A program made the position numbers and the translations under genes. Shown piece by piece: positions 23,961 to 32,391 of a stretch of DNA of 64,000 bases. The notes beneath the pieces were generated by a model, which saw nothing but the letters and a program-made list of their open reading frames with translations, was not told where the DNA came from and searched no databases. Each line of letters begins with the position of its first letter. Within the stretch, counting starts at the first letter, position 1. The stretch is taken from contig NZ_AEPB01000012.1 in assembly GCF_000189395.1 (NCBI RefSeq), positions 1 through 64,000 of the forward strand. The letters are read 5' to 3'. The stretch is from Planococcus donghaensis MPA1U2 (lineage in GTDB: Bacteria; Bacillota; Bacilli; Bacillales_A; Planococcaceae).

Positions 23961-26441
23961 ATGAAAGTTTCAGAAAAAGACACAGAAGCAAAAACAGACT
24001 GCTGCTCAGGTCCTTCTTGCTCGAGCACAGAACAGTTGGAGGAGACTTCAGAGAAAACCTCTTCATGCTGCGGAACGGACCAGAGCACTCTCGGTAACGG
24101 AGCGGCTAGTGTCGAAGAACAAAAGCCGGTTGGACAAACAATCGATTCCCTCACTTATCAGGTTCAGGGAATGGATTGCCCGTCCTGTGCAGCAACCATC
24201 GAGAAAAGCCTCAATGCTATAAAAGGAATTGAAACCGTCAAAGTTAATTATAGTGCTGGAAAAATGACTATTGGTGTCAGTGATTCCTCAGTGGCTGATC
24301 AGATTCCGATTCAAGTGAAGAAACTGGGTTTTGAAACAGATGCCGTGGAAAAGAAAACAGATGGCCAGGTTTACCGGGTGGAGGGGATGGACTGCGGCGC
24401 TTGTGCAGCGACGATTGAAAAGCACCTCTCCAAAAACTCGGCAGTCCAAAATGTGAAGGTGAATTTTTCTACCGGTAAAATGCAGATACTCCACACAGCG
24501 CAGGATAAAGAAATTATTCAGGAAGTAGAGCGAGCCGGTTTCAAGGCCTCGCTGATTTCCAAAGAAAGAAAGATCGAAGAAAAAAACAAGAAAAGAATTA
24601 CCGCCGCAAGCCTTTCAGGTGTCCTTTTAGCTATTGGTTTCTTTGGCTCTTTTGCTGGACTGCCTGGAACGATGGTTACGGTTCTATATGCTTTGACCAT
24701 TGTAGTCGGAGGCTATAAGCCTGCGAGAAGTGCTTTCTATGCCGTGAAAAGCAAATCGCTGGATATGAATGTGTTAATGGTTTCGGCAGCGATTGGGGCA
24801 GCACTAATCGGAGAGTGGTTCGAAGGCGCAACAGTTGTTTGGCTATTTGCTTTAGGGAATGCTTTGCAAAACCGTTCGATTGAACGTACAAGAGAATCGA
24901 TTCGGGGTTTAATCAACCTGGCGCCTTCTGAAGCACTCGTAAAAATGGGCAATCAACTGACTCTAAAACCGGTGGAAGCAGTAGTGGTGGGTGATGTCAT
25001 CGTGATCAAGCCGGGTGAGAAGATTCCGCTGGATGGAGAAATCATTTCTGGCACATCCAGTGTCAATCAAGCACCGATCACCGGTGAATCGATGCCGGTC
25101 GATAAAGAACAAAGCGACCCGGTCTATGCCGGAACGATCAATGAGAGTGGTTCTTTAGAAGTTCGGGTAACCAAACTGGTGGAAGATACCACGATTGCCA
25201 AAATCATTCACCTCGTGGAAGAAGCGCAAGAACAGAAAGCACCTACACAAACCTTTGTCGATCGTTTTGCGCGGGTTTATACGCCAATCGTTTTTGCACT
25301 CGCATTGCTCGTCATGGTGGCGCCTCCTCTTGCGGGTTTCGGCACTTGGGAAGAATGGCTTTATAAAGGACTCACTTTATTGGTGGTAGCTTGTCCTTGC
25401 GCATTGGTCATTTCGACTCCTGTGGCTATTGTGTCAGCCATCGGAAATGCCGCTAAAAATGGCGTCTTGATTAAGGGAGGAACTTTCCTGGAGAAAGCAG
25501 GTGCCATAAACGCAATCGCTTTTGACAAGACCGGCACATTGACTGAAGGAAAGCCGAAAGTATCGGATATCACAGCAGTGGCAGGCAACGAGGCCGAACT
25601 GATCAGCATTGCGCGCACCATTGAAGAACATTCTGTTCATCCGATTGCTAAAGCCATTATTTCGTATGCTATTGAACAAAATATTTCTGTAAAACCCGGT
25701 GAGGCATTCAAAGCCATCCCCGGGAAAGGTGCACAGGCCACCATTGACGGAGTTGAATATTTCGCCGGCAACCCGAAGCTATACAAGGAAATGAACGTTT
25801 CCCTGTCTTCTGTAGAAGGGCGTATTCAGACTTTACAAAACGAAGGACATACCATCATTGTAATCGGGACGCGAACCGAAATTTTAGGGATGATTGGCGT
25901 AGCGGATCCGATCCGAGACATTACGGTTACAGCCATTCAGAAACTGAAAGATGTGGGCATGGAAGAAATGGTCATGCTGACGGGTGACAATGTGGGGACT
26001 GCGAAGAAAATCGGAGATCAAACCGGTGTGGACCGCTATTTTGCTGAATTATTGCCTGAAGACAAAGTGACGGCCGTGAAAAAGCTGCAGCAAGAAGGCA
26101 GAAAGGTCGCAATGATTGGCGACGGGATCAATGACGCACCGGCACTGGCCACAGCAGACCTCGGAATTGCTATGGGTGGTGCCGGAACGGACACCGCCAT
26201 GGAGACGGCTGATATTGTCTTGATGGCCGACAATTTGGAAAAGCTTCCGCATACCATTAAGTTAAGCAGAAAAGCGTTGACCATCATCAAACAAAATGTC
26301 TGGTTTTCTCTTCTGACGAAAGTCGCGGCCTTGCTCTTGATTTTCCCGGGGCTTTTAACATTATGGATGGCTGTCTTGGCCGATACCGGAGCTGCCTTGT
26401 TAGTTATACTCAATAGCATGAGGCTGCTTAGACAAAAATAA
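23961..26441 (+). CDS. cadA: Cadmium/zinc-transporting P1B-type ATPase CadA
   Basis: An 826-residue efflux pump for Cd(II)/Zn(II)/Pb(II). In order: a Cys-rich N-terminal tail (CC at 14-15, C20, CC at 36-37), two heavy-metal-associated domains with CPSC at 73-76 and CGAC at 145-148, membrane segments, the CPC transport motif near 477-479, the phosphorylation site DKTGT near 522, the HP motif SVHPIAKAI and the GDGINDAPAL hinge. Two HMA domains plus the extra cysteine tail are more than the single HMA of pI258 CadA. Codons look more GC-rich than in flanking genes, which fits acquisition by transfer. Confidence 0.95.
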   Translation: MKVSEKDTEAKTDCCSGPSCSSTEQLEETSEKTSSCCGTDQSTLGNGAASVEEQKPVGQTIDSLTYQVQGMDCPSCAATIEKSLNAIKGIETVKVNYSAGKMTIGVSDSSVADQIPIQVKKLGFETDAVEKKTDGQVYRVEGMDCGACAATIEKHLSKNSAVQNVKVNFSTGKMQILHTAQDKEIIQEVERAGFKASLISKERKIEEKNKKRITAASLSGVLLAIGFFGSFAGLPGTMVTVLYALTIVVGGYKPARSAFYAVKSKSLDMNVLMVSAAIGAALIGEWFEGATVVWLFALGNALQNRSIERTRESIRGLINLAPSEALVKMGNQLTLKPVEAVVVGDVIVIKPGEKIPLDGEIISGTSSVNQAPITGESMPVDKEQSDPVYAGTINESGSLEVRVTKLVEDTTIAKIIHLVEEAQEQKAPTQTFVDRFARVYTPIVFALALLVMVAPPLAGFGTWEEWLYKGLTLLVVACPCALVISTPVAIVSAIGNAAKNGVLIKGGTFLEKAGAINAIAFDKTGTLTEGKPKVSDITAVAGNEAELISIARTIEEHSVHPIAKAIISYAIEQNISVKPGEAFKAIPGKGAQATIDGVEYFAGNPKLYKEMNVSLSSVEGRIQTLQNEGHTIIVIGTRTEILGMIGVADPIRDITVTAIQKLKDVGMEEMVMLTGDNVGTAKKIGDQTGVDRYFAELLPEDKVTAVKKLQQEGRKVAMIGDGINDAPALATADLGIAMGGAGTDTAMETADIVLMADNLEKLPHTIKLSRKALTIIKQNVWFSLLTKVAALLLIFPGLLTLWMAVLADTGAALLVILNSMRLLRQK

Positions 26442-26544
26442 TGATTGAGCCGTTCGATATACAGTTGTTGCCCATAAGAAAACCGGCCAGGCACAAACAA
26501 GCGCAAACTTGGCTGTATACTGGAATTTCAACTGGCAAGACAAA

Positions 26545-26587
26545 CAGCAAAAAAAGCCTTTCGAGTTGAGAAAAGGCTTTTTTGCTG
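26545..26587. terminator. Bidirectional terminator cadA/cadC
   Basis: CAGCAAAAAAAGCCTTT pairs with AAAGGCTTTTTTGCTG around a 10-base loop, between convergent genes. Confidence 0.92.
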
Positions 26588-26615
26588 TAGGAGAGAGCTT
26601 GTGTACGACAATGAA

Positions 26616-26990
26616 TTAGATTACTGTCTCCATATTATGTTCAGCTGCTAGTTGAATCAAACTGCGGATGTGATTATCCGGCAACGAATAAAAGACCAAT
26701 TTGCCTCTTTTATCGTATTTAACCAACCCCATATTTCGCAGATAACGCAAATGATGAGAAGCCGTAGCTGTAGTGGTATTTAAAATATTGGCGACATCGC
26801 ATACACAAAGCTCTTCTTCCAGGCTTAGCGCATACGCAACCTTTAAGCGGGTGGCATCGGACAATGCTTTAAAAACCAATTCTACACCGTTAACCTTGTC
26901 GATCTGTGGCTGGACTCTTTCCACCACTTCCTCATCATAGCAAAATGTTTGACAAGTATCGGTTTTCTTGGCAGGTTCAATGTTCATCAT
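26616..26990 (-). CDS. cadC: ArsR/SmtB-family metal sensor CadC
   Basis: A 124-residue winged-helix repressor released from DNA by Cd/Pb/Zn. The alpha-3N/N-terminal metal site is visible: Cys pair in DTCQTFC and ELCVCDVAN. The helix-turn-helix is NILNTTTATASHHLRYLRNMGLVKYDKRGK. The start is the ATG of MMNIEP, 6 bases after GGGGGG; the frame extends 26 codons further up without a ribosome site. Promoter: TTGACA (27050-27055), 17 bases, TACACT (27027-27032) on the minus strand. Placed convergent to cadA and divergent from cadD. Confidence 0.93.
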   Translation of the reverse strand: MMNIEPAKKTDTCQTFCYDEEVVERVQPQIDKVNGVELVFKALSDATRLKVAYALSLEEELCVCDVANILNTTTATASHHLRYLRNMGLVKYDKRGKLVFYSLPDNHIRSLIQLAAEHNMETVI

Positions 26991-27062
26991 GGTTTTCCCC
27001 CCTTTTATGGATTGTTGGTTATGACTAGTGTAGAGAGGATTCAAAAAGTTGTCAATTACAAT

Positions 27063-27083
27063 AGTCAAATGAGTATTTTAATG
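27063..27083. promoter_or_regulatory. CadC-like operator between cadC and cadD
   Basis: AT-rich site starting AGTCAAATGAGTATTT, 17 of 21 positions like the pI258 cad operator as remembered, and 15 of 21 like the site before cadA. It lies just upstream of the cadC -35 in the divergent cadC-cadD gap. Confidence 0.6.
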
Positions 27084-27150
27084 AGTTTTTTGGCTGTTAG
27101 AATAAAAAGAGGATCTACAAGAAAAACTAATTTACTCTTAAATACATTTT

Positions 27151-27171
27151 TTTCAAACGAATGGAAATTTT
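27151..27171. promoter_or_regulatory. Third possible CadC-type site, cadD leader
   Basis: Contains TTCAAACGAAT, the same 11 bases as in the site before cadA, about 100 bases before the cadD start. The right half matches poorly, so this is tentative. Confidence 0.4.
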
Positions 27172-27271
27172 GATTTAGTACGATTCAACGAGCCATTCTA
27201 CTAGAACACGGTTTCTGAAGACGCTGTTTTTATTTAATAGTAGATAAATATATTTAGTGAGAGGTGCTGAG

Positions 27272-27883
27272 ATGTTTCAAGTAATTGCTACATCAACTAT
27301 TTTATACTTGGCAACGGCGGTAGACCTGATCGCCATTCTGCTCATCTTTTTTGCGAGAGCTGAAACGAGTAAGCAGGTCAAAAATATCTATATCGGCCAA
27401 TATATAGGATCCTTGACCTTAATCGGCGTCAGTTTGTTTTTGGCTTATGTACTAAACTTTGTGCCCGAGAAATGGATATTAGGACTGCTGGGGCTAATTC
27501 CGATTTACTTCGGGGGAAAGGTGGCGATAAGCGGTGATGATGATGAGGAATATGTGGAAGGTCGGCTAAATAAACACGGGTTCAGCAAATTAGTGAAAAC
27601 GGTGGCACTGGTAACCATAGGCAGTTGCGGTGCGGATAATATTGGTTTGTTCGTTCCTTATTTTCTGACACTGGATATGGGTGAACTGATGATTACGTTA
27701 ATCGTGTTTCTGGTTCTAATTTATTTCATAGCGTTCACTGCACAAAAAATTGTGCACATTCCTGGTATTGGGGAAGTCATTGAAAAATACAGCAGATGGA
27801 TTATGGCCATCATTTATATTGGTTTAGGTTCGTTTATCATTTACGAAAACAATACCATCCAGAAAATCATCTCCTTTTTCTAA
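27272..27883 (+). CDS. cadD: CadD-family cadmium resistance transporter
   Basis: A 203-residue integral membrane protein with about five or six hydrophobic segments, homologous in pattern to staphylococcal CadD: TAVDLIAILLIFFARA near the N terminus, an acidic cytoplasmic loop (SGDDDEEYVEGRLNKHG), VTIGSCGADNIGLFVPYF, and an HIPGIGEVIEKYSRWIMAIIYIGLG end. I start at the ATG of MFQVIA with GAGAGGTG before it. Together with CadA it gives two different exporters in one locus. Confidence 0.9.
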   Translation: MFQVIATSTILYLATAVDLIAILLIFFARAETSKQVKNIYIGQYIGSLTLIGVSLFLAYVLNFVPEKWILGLLGLIPIYFGGKVAISGDDDEEYVEGRLNKHGFSKLVKTVALVTIGSCGADNIGLFVPYFLTLDMGELMITLIVFLVLIYFIAFTAQKIVHIPGIGEVIEKYSRWIMAIIYIGLGSFIIYENNTIQKIISFF

Positions 27884-28009
27884 TCAAGCAGGAAAGCGGA
27901 CAGCCATTAACCAGTGTAACTGGCGAGTGGCAGGCTGATTCGAGTCAGTGGTATTGGAACGCTGGCAAACCATTGAGAGTTTAAAAAATATACAGAAAAG
28001 AGGACAATC

Positions 28010-28693
28010 ATGAACCAAAAGAAGAAAAATAAGTCATCCGGCATGAAATTAGCAGTTCTCCTGACAACGTTGGCAGTTTTGATCATAGCCGCAATCGTGA
28101 TTTTGACAAATCAACAGAGAATCCAATCGGTGGAAACGACGCAAGTTGATGTCAGCGGACAACCGATATTTGGAGAAGAGGAAGCTCCTGTAACAGTCGT
28201 TGAATTCGGTGATTTTAAATGCCCATCCTGCAAGGCGTGGGGAGAAATGATTTACCCCCAATTAGTTGAAGACTATATCGATTCCGAGGATGTGAAGTTC
28301 TCTTATATCAATGTCCTCTTCCATGGCGAGGAATCAGTTTTGGCTTCAATAGCAGCAGAATCTGTGTATCAGCAAAGTCCAGACGCCTATTGGGATTTCC
28401 ATAAAGCATTGTTTGACGAACAGCCGACGCAGAATCACGATGCACTTTGGGTCACTCCGAAAAAAATATTGGAAGTGGCATCCGTGTTTCCATCTATTGA
28501 CCAAGGAAAGCTAGAGGGGGATATAGAACAACAAGCGACAATGGATCAGGTAGAAATCGATGAAGCATTGGTGGAAGAAGCTGAAGTGGCGCAAACGCCA
28601 ACTATCGTGGTCAATGGCACGCAATTGGAAGACCCGTTTGATTATGACGCGATTAAGGCGTTGATTGATAAAGAGTTAGCAGGTGAGAATTGA
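28010..28693 (+). CDS. bdbD: Membrane-anchored thiol-disulfide oxidoreductase BdbD (DsbA-like)
   Basis: A 227-residue protein with one N-terminal membrane anchor (about residues 12-33) and an extracytoplasmic DsbA-type thioredoxin fold. The redox site is CPSC in FGDFKCPSCKAWGE; the cis-Pro loop is VAQTPTIVVNG. It introduces disulfides into exported proteins and is reoxidised by BdbC, encoded next with a one-base overlap. A stretch of about 125 bases after cadD has no hairpin with T-run, so it may be read through from cadD. Confidence 0.93.
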   Translation: MNQKKKNKSSGMKLAVLLTTLAVLIIAAIVILTNQQRIQSVETTQVDVSGQPIFGEEEAPVTVVEFGDFKCPSCKAWGEMIYPQLVEDYIDSEDVKFSYINVLFHGEESVLASIAAESVYQQSPDAYWDFHKALFDEQPTQNHDALWVTPKKILEVASVFPSIDQGKLEGDIEQQATMDQVEIDEALVEEAEVAQTPTIVVNGTQLEDPFDYDAIKALIDKELAGEN

Positions 28694-29117
28694 TGGAAGA
28701 GAGGAAGAACGACGCCGATAAAAGTGGGCTTTTGTTGTATGGCGCATGGTTTGTATCGTTAATCGCCACGTTAGGCAGTCTGTATTTTAGCGAAATAAGA
28801 GGGTTTATTCCTTGTGACCTTTGCTGGATCCAACAGATTTTTATGTATCCGCTGGTCTTGGTTTTGGGAATTGCGACATTTCGAAATGACGTAAAGGCAG
28901 CGATCTATGTCTTGCCCTTATCCCTGATAGGAGGAACGATTTCTATTCTCCACTACCTGCAACAGGAGGGATCAAACCTTGTGTCAGTGGCGTTCCCTGC
29001 AGTTCCGAGTATATAAACTGGGTGGGGTTTGTAACGATTCTTTTTTTAGCGCTTGTTGCTTTTGTCTTGATTTCAGCGACAATGATCGTTTTGATAATCA
29101 AAAACAAAAATGAGTGA
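28693..29117 (+). pseudogene. bdbC: bdbC (DsbB-like quinone-linked thiol oxidase), frameshifted
   Basis: The first part encodes a BdbC N terminus with membrane segments and the first cysteine pair (CDLCWIQQIFMYPL). The frame then breaks near the GGG at 28968-28970. Adding one G there restores EGIKPCVSGVPCSSEYINW, the second cysteine pair, and a last membrane segment up to the stop at 29115-29117. As read, translation would stop after 107 residues without the second pair, so reoxidation of BdbD would fail. Causes: a true mutation, slippage or phase variation, or a sequencing error in a G-run. Confidence 0.85.
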
Positions 29118-29134
29118 TTGGTTATTGTTAAGCT

Positions 29135-29175
29135 GAATTCAATTGGTGAACAATAAAAATACGGATTGAATTTTT
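29135..29175 (+). terminator. Possible terminator after bdbC
   Basis: GAATTCAAT/ATTGAATTT arms with a long AT-rich loop and a T6 tail. The rest of the gap to msrA shows nothing clear. Confidence 0.5.
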
Positions 29176-29401
29176 TGTTTTTAATTCAGATAGAAAAGGG
29201 AAGGAAACCAGCTAAATAATATCGGACTTGGATTCCCATCTAAGGTGATTTAGTAGCAAGTACCAATTGAGTTGTAGACATATTTCTGTTTAACATACGA
29301 CCCGTCATTGGAATGAAGTACCAATTATTTAGCGAGCTATATGATAATGTTATAGTGTTCCTAGTCTGTTAAAATGTATTTTATAAAAAGGGAGGCTTTG
29401 T

Positions 29402-29872
29402 ATGGAAGTCATATATATTGCGGGTGGATGTTTATGGGGAGTACAAGCGTTTATTAAAACCTTGCCTGGGGTAAAGGCGACAGAAGCAGGACGAGCAAAT
29501 GGAACGAGTCATACACTTGATGGGGACTATGATGGCTACGCGGAATGTGTGAAAACAGAGTTTGACCCAGAAATGTTGACGATTCGAGACTTGATGTCGT
29601 ATGTATTTGAAATCATTGATCCTTATAGTTTAAATCGACAAGGGCAAGATGTTGGGGAAAAATACAGAACAGGCATGTATAGTGAAAATCCAAAGCATTT
29701 AGAAGAGGTACAAACATTTATTCGTGAGAGAAGCGATAGTGAACGTATCGTTGTTGAAGTGCTGCCACTTTTGAATTATGTGAAAAGTGCGGAAGAACAT
29801 CAAGACCGACTAACGAGATGTCCCGATGATTATTGTCATATCCCAGAAGAATTGTTAAGTAAATATAAATAG
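29402..29872 (+). CDS. msrA: Peptide methionine sulfoxide reductase MsrA
   Basis: A 156-residue protein that reduces methionine-S-sulfoxide. The active site is GGCLWGVQ, a variant of the usual GCFWG, with Cys10 as catalytic residue. Other family marks are YDGYAECVKTEFDP, FEIIDPYSLNRQGQDVGEKYRTG and two C-terminal cysteines (RCPDDYC) that can serve as resolving residues. ATG after GGGAGG. No msrB follows. Confidence 0.92.
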   Translation: MEVIYIAGGCLWGVQAFIKTLPGVKATEAGRANGTSHTLDGDYDGYAECVKTEFDPEMLTIRDLMSYVFEIIDPYSLNRQGQDVGEKYRTGMYSENPKHLEEVQTFIRERSDSERIVVEVLPLLNYVKSAEEHQDRLTRCPDDYCHIPEELLSKYK

Positions 29873-29939
29873 GTAATGTATGTTATTACCGAAAGAGAAG
29901 CTCCAGTGCGGGCTTCTATTTTTGTGACTAAAAACGAAA

Positions 29940-29999
29940 GTAAAGGACGCTTTACATTTTATTTGAAGTAAAGTATGCTTTACGTAAAGCAAGCTTTAC
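29940..29999. promoter_or_regulatory. Three 16-bp palindromes over the regulator promoter
   Basis: GTAAAG-N4-CTTTAC occurs three times: GTAAAGGACGCTTTAC (29940-29955), GTAAAGTATGCTTTAC (29968-29983) and GTAAAGCAAGCTTTAC (29984-29999), the last two abutting. A promoter TTTACA (29951-29956), 17 bases, TATGCT (29974-29979) is embedded in sites 1 and 2. This is the likely autoregulatory operator of the adjacent small XRE protein. Confidence 0.8.
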
Positions 30000-30014
30000 A
30001 CGGAGGGATAGAAT

Positions 30015-30218
30015 ATGGAGCATCGAATCAAAGAGCTAAGAACATCTTTCGGGTATACGCAAGAGCAGCTATCTGAGAAATTAGGTGTTTCGAGGCAAAC
30101 AATCATTTCAATCGAGAATGGACGCTATAAACCGTCATTGGAATTAGCGTATAAAATCGCTACTTTATTTCAACTTCGTATTGAAGATGTGTTCATATTT
30201 GAGAAAGGGAGTGAATAA
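30015..30218 (+). CDS. Small XRE-family helix-turn-helix regulator
   Basis: A 67-residue protein that is essentially one HTH-XRE domain: RIKELRTSFGYTQEQLSEKLGVSRQTIISIENGRYKPS, then a dimer helix. It belongs to the tiny Gram-positive regulators usually paired with a membrane protein. CGGAGGG ribosome site, abutting the last of three palindromes it probably binds. Only 2 bases separate it from the next gene. Confidence 0.92.
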   Translation: MEHRIKELRTSFGYTQEQLSEKLGVSRQTIISIENGRYKPSLELAYKIATLFQLRIEDVFIFEKGSE

Positions 30219-30220
30219 GC

Positions 30221-30523
30221 ATGGAAACAAACCAACTATTAGGTCTATTGGGATTATTGCTCGGAGCAACGGGAGGACTGTTCGGACTGTGGTGGGGACG
30301 GAAGAAAGCTGCAGAAAACAGAGGACTCGATGAGCGGTACGCAAGTATCACTACGAAAGCTTTAGCAAATGCTTGGAAGATCACATTGGTAGCCTTGTAT
30401 ATTCAGTTCGTCTTTGTGATTTTTGGAATGGAGTTAGCAGCTATTGAAGTAGTAGGCACTCTGCTGATTATTCATTTAGCTGGTTGGGCAATTTCTACGG
30501 TGTATTATAATTTCAAACTTTAA
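30221..30523 (+). CDS. Small membrane protein paired with the XRE regulator
   Basis: A 100-residue protein with three hydrophobic segments: LLGLLGLLLGATGGLFGLWWG, ALANAWKITLVALYIQFVFVIFG and VVGTLLIIHLAGWAISTVYYNF, with the sequence RGLDERYASITTKA between the first two. The layout resembles the DUF2178/DUF3796-type proteins that often follow small XRE genes; the assignment is not certain. Role unknown; it might hold or modulate the regulator at the membrane. Ends at a terminator. Confidence 0.85.
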   Translation: METNQLLGLLGLLLGATGGLFGLWWGRKKAAENRGLDERYASITTKALANAWKITLVALYIQFVFVIFGMELAAIEVVGTLLIIHLAGWAISTVYYNFKL

Positions 30524-30558
30524 ATGGACTGAATAGTAATCCAATAATCTATGTAAAG

Positions 30559-30588
30559 AAGAGCTACACCCTAGTAGCTCTTTTTTTG
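30559..30588 (+). terminator. Terminator of the XRE/membrane pair
   Basis: AAGAGCTAC/GTAGCTCTT stem, 6-base loop, T-run. The following 290 bases to the M23 gene are AT-rich with no gene seen. Confidence 0.9.
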
Positions 30589-30882
30589 TTTAGTTGTTTC
30601 TATAGGTGAAAAATGAATATACAGCAACAAATTAAGTTATTATAATTAAATTTCAATCCTTGTCAGTTTAAAATCTCAACATTCCAAAGATTTTAACTTC
30701 TAATATATTACAAAAATATTTCGCAATTAGAATAAATTGAAATACTGCTGTAACAGAATAAAGATTCCGACCTGTTATACTGAGCATGTTGCATTAAAAT
30801 AGATGCTTTTATGTTATGTCAATTGAACATTTAACTTACACATAGATGAAACAATCGTAATTATTGAAAGGGGATAAAACAC

Positions 30883-32322
30883 GTGATATCAAAATGGTTA
30901 GTAACTAGTTTATCCTCTGTTTTAGCTTTATCAATATTGATACCGACAGCTAACGCAGATACATTAAATGAATTAGAGCAGAAACAACAAGAAACAGAGC
31001 AACAAAAAAGTGAATTAACTTCTGATATTAGTGAAAAAGCAGGACAAATCAATCAAAACGTATCAAAGTTAGACCAATTAACAGCGAAAATCGAAGAATT
31101 GAACACACAAATAACCGATACAGAAACAAAAATCAGTGATGTTCAAGCGAAAATCGATAAAACTAAAGTAGAAATTGATGAGCTGAAAAAGTCAATTGAA
31201 GAACTTGAACAAAAAATAGAAGAACGTGAAGGGTTATTAAAAGAGCGAGCTCGTGCAATCCAGTTAAGTGGCGGTTCTGTAGATTACATAGATGTCTTAC
31301 TTGGCGCAAACAGTTTTATTGATTTTATTGATCGTTTTTCTGCGGTGAATACGTTAATCGAAGCAGACAGAGAAATCATGCGGGAACAAGCGGCAGATAA
31401 AAAACTGCTAGCTGAACAAAAAGAACAAGTAGAATCCAAGTTAGCTGAACAAGAATCCCGACGTTTAGAATTGGTTGGGTTAAAAGCTTCGTTAAGCAGT
31501 AAAAAAGCAGAACAAGCTCAAGCTGTTCAAAACTTAGAAAAAGAACAAAAACGACTGGCAGCTGAAAAAAACGAGTTAGAATTTGAACATGCCGAAGCTC
31601 TTGAAGTTAGTGCAGAGTTGGAAAAACAAATCATGAACGAACAAGCACGTTTAGCAGAAATTGCTAGAAAAGAAGAAGAAGAACGCCAGCGAAAAATTGC
31701 TGCTGAAAAAGCTGCAGAAGAGGCTCGTCTACAAGCAGAAGCAGAAGCGGCTGCAGCTGCTAAAGCCGCAGCAGAAGAAAAAGCTCGTGCACAAGCAGAG
31801 GCAGAAGCACAGGCTCAAGCTAAAAGTAGTGCCAAAGCGGAATCAGTAAGCAAGCCGAAAGCACCAGCACCTGCTGTGACTCCACCCGTAAAAGTAGAAG
31901 TTGCGCCACCAGCACCTAGTGCGATGTTTATTTGGCCTGCTTCTGGACGACATTCTTCAGGTTTTGGTGGACGTGATATTGGTGACGGTGCCGAATCACA
32001 TCTGGGACAAGACATTGCCAATGTAACGGGTACACCAATCTCTGCGGCGGCAACTGGTTATGTTTCCTATGCCGGTAACATGGGTGGTTATGGTAACGTA
32101 GTAATTTTAACGCACTCCATTAATGGCCAAACGTATGCGACTGTTTATGCGCATATGAGTGCTATCAATGTTTCATCTGGACAGGCCGTTTCACAAGGTC
32201 AAAACGTTGGACTCGTTGGCAGTACAGGACGATCTACCGGGCCGCATCTTCATTTTGAAATCCATGTTGGTCCGTGGAATGGTGCTCGCTCAAATGCAGT
32301 GAATCCAATGAATTTCTTCTAA
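30883..32322 (+). CDS. Secreted M23 peptidoglycan endopeptidase with coiled-coil domain
   Basis: A 479-residue exported cell-wall hydrolase. A signal peptide ends near TANA-D. Residues about 27-270 are coiled-coil (PcsB/CwlO-like N-terminal domain), then an Ala/Glu/Lys-rich linker and a Pro-rich segment, and a C-terminal LytM/M23 domain from about 345. Zinc ligands are HLGQD (near 369-373) and HLHFE (near 455-459), so the site is complete. The coiled coil suggests regulation by an FtsEX-type partner, as in CwlO/PcsB. GTG start after AAAGGGG. Confidence 0.92.
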   Translation: MISKWLVTSLSSVLALSILIPTANADTLNELEQKQQETEQQKSELTSDISEKAGQINQNVSKLDQLTAKIEELNTQITDTETKISDVQAKIDKTKVEIDELKKSIEELEQKIEEREGLLKERARAIQLSGGSVDYIDVLLGANSFIDFIDRFSAVNTLIEADREIMREQAADKKLLAEQKEQVESKLAEQESRRLELVGLKASLSSKKAEQAQAVQNLEKEQKRLAAEKNELEFEHAEALEVSAELEKQIMNEQARLAEIARKEEEERQRKIAAEKAAEEARLQAEAEAAAAAKAAAEEKARAQAEAEAQAQAKSSAKAESVSKPKAPAPAVTPPVKVEVAPPAPSAMFIWPASGRHSSGFGGRDIGDGAESHLGQDIANVTGTPISAAATGYVSYAGNMGGYGNVVILTHSINGQTYATVYAHMSAINVSSGQAVSQGQNVGLVGSTGRSTGPHLHFEIHVGPWNGARSNAVNPMNFF

Positions 32323-32344
32323 AATAGTTACAAAAGGAAAGATT

Positions 32345-32391
32345 TAACCCGACCCGAAGCACTTTAAAAGTGCGCCGGTTCGGGTTTTTTT
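32345..32391 (+). terminator. Terminator of the M23 gene
   Basis: AACCCGA outer arm with inner AAGCACTT/AGTGC pairing and TTCGGGTT, followed by T6. Confidence 0.88.

Noticed and set aside
26949-27173. 74-codon plus-strand frame across the cadC start and the cadC-cadD gap
   Set aside because: Antisense to the cadC 5' end and its promoter, covers operator-like sites, no Shine-Dalgarno sequence.
27796-27984. 62-codon frame overlapping the cadD end
   Set aside because: Out-of-frame reading of cadD membrane codons and spacer, with no ribosome site.
23754-29117. Insertion sequence or transposon carrying the cad block
   Set aside because: No transposase, recombinase or clear terminal inverted repeats were found at either side, although transfer remains possible.
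29940-29999. CRISPR-like array from three similar units
   Set aside because: The units are 16-bp palindromes with unequal and zero spacing over a promoter; there are no spacers and no cas genes, so an operator is the better reading.
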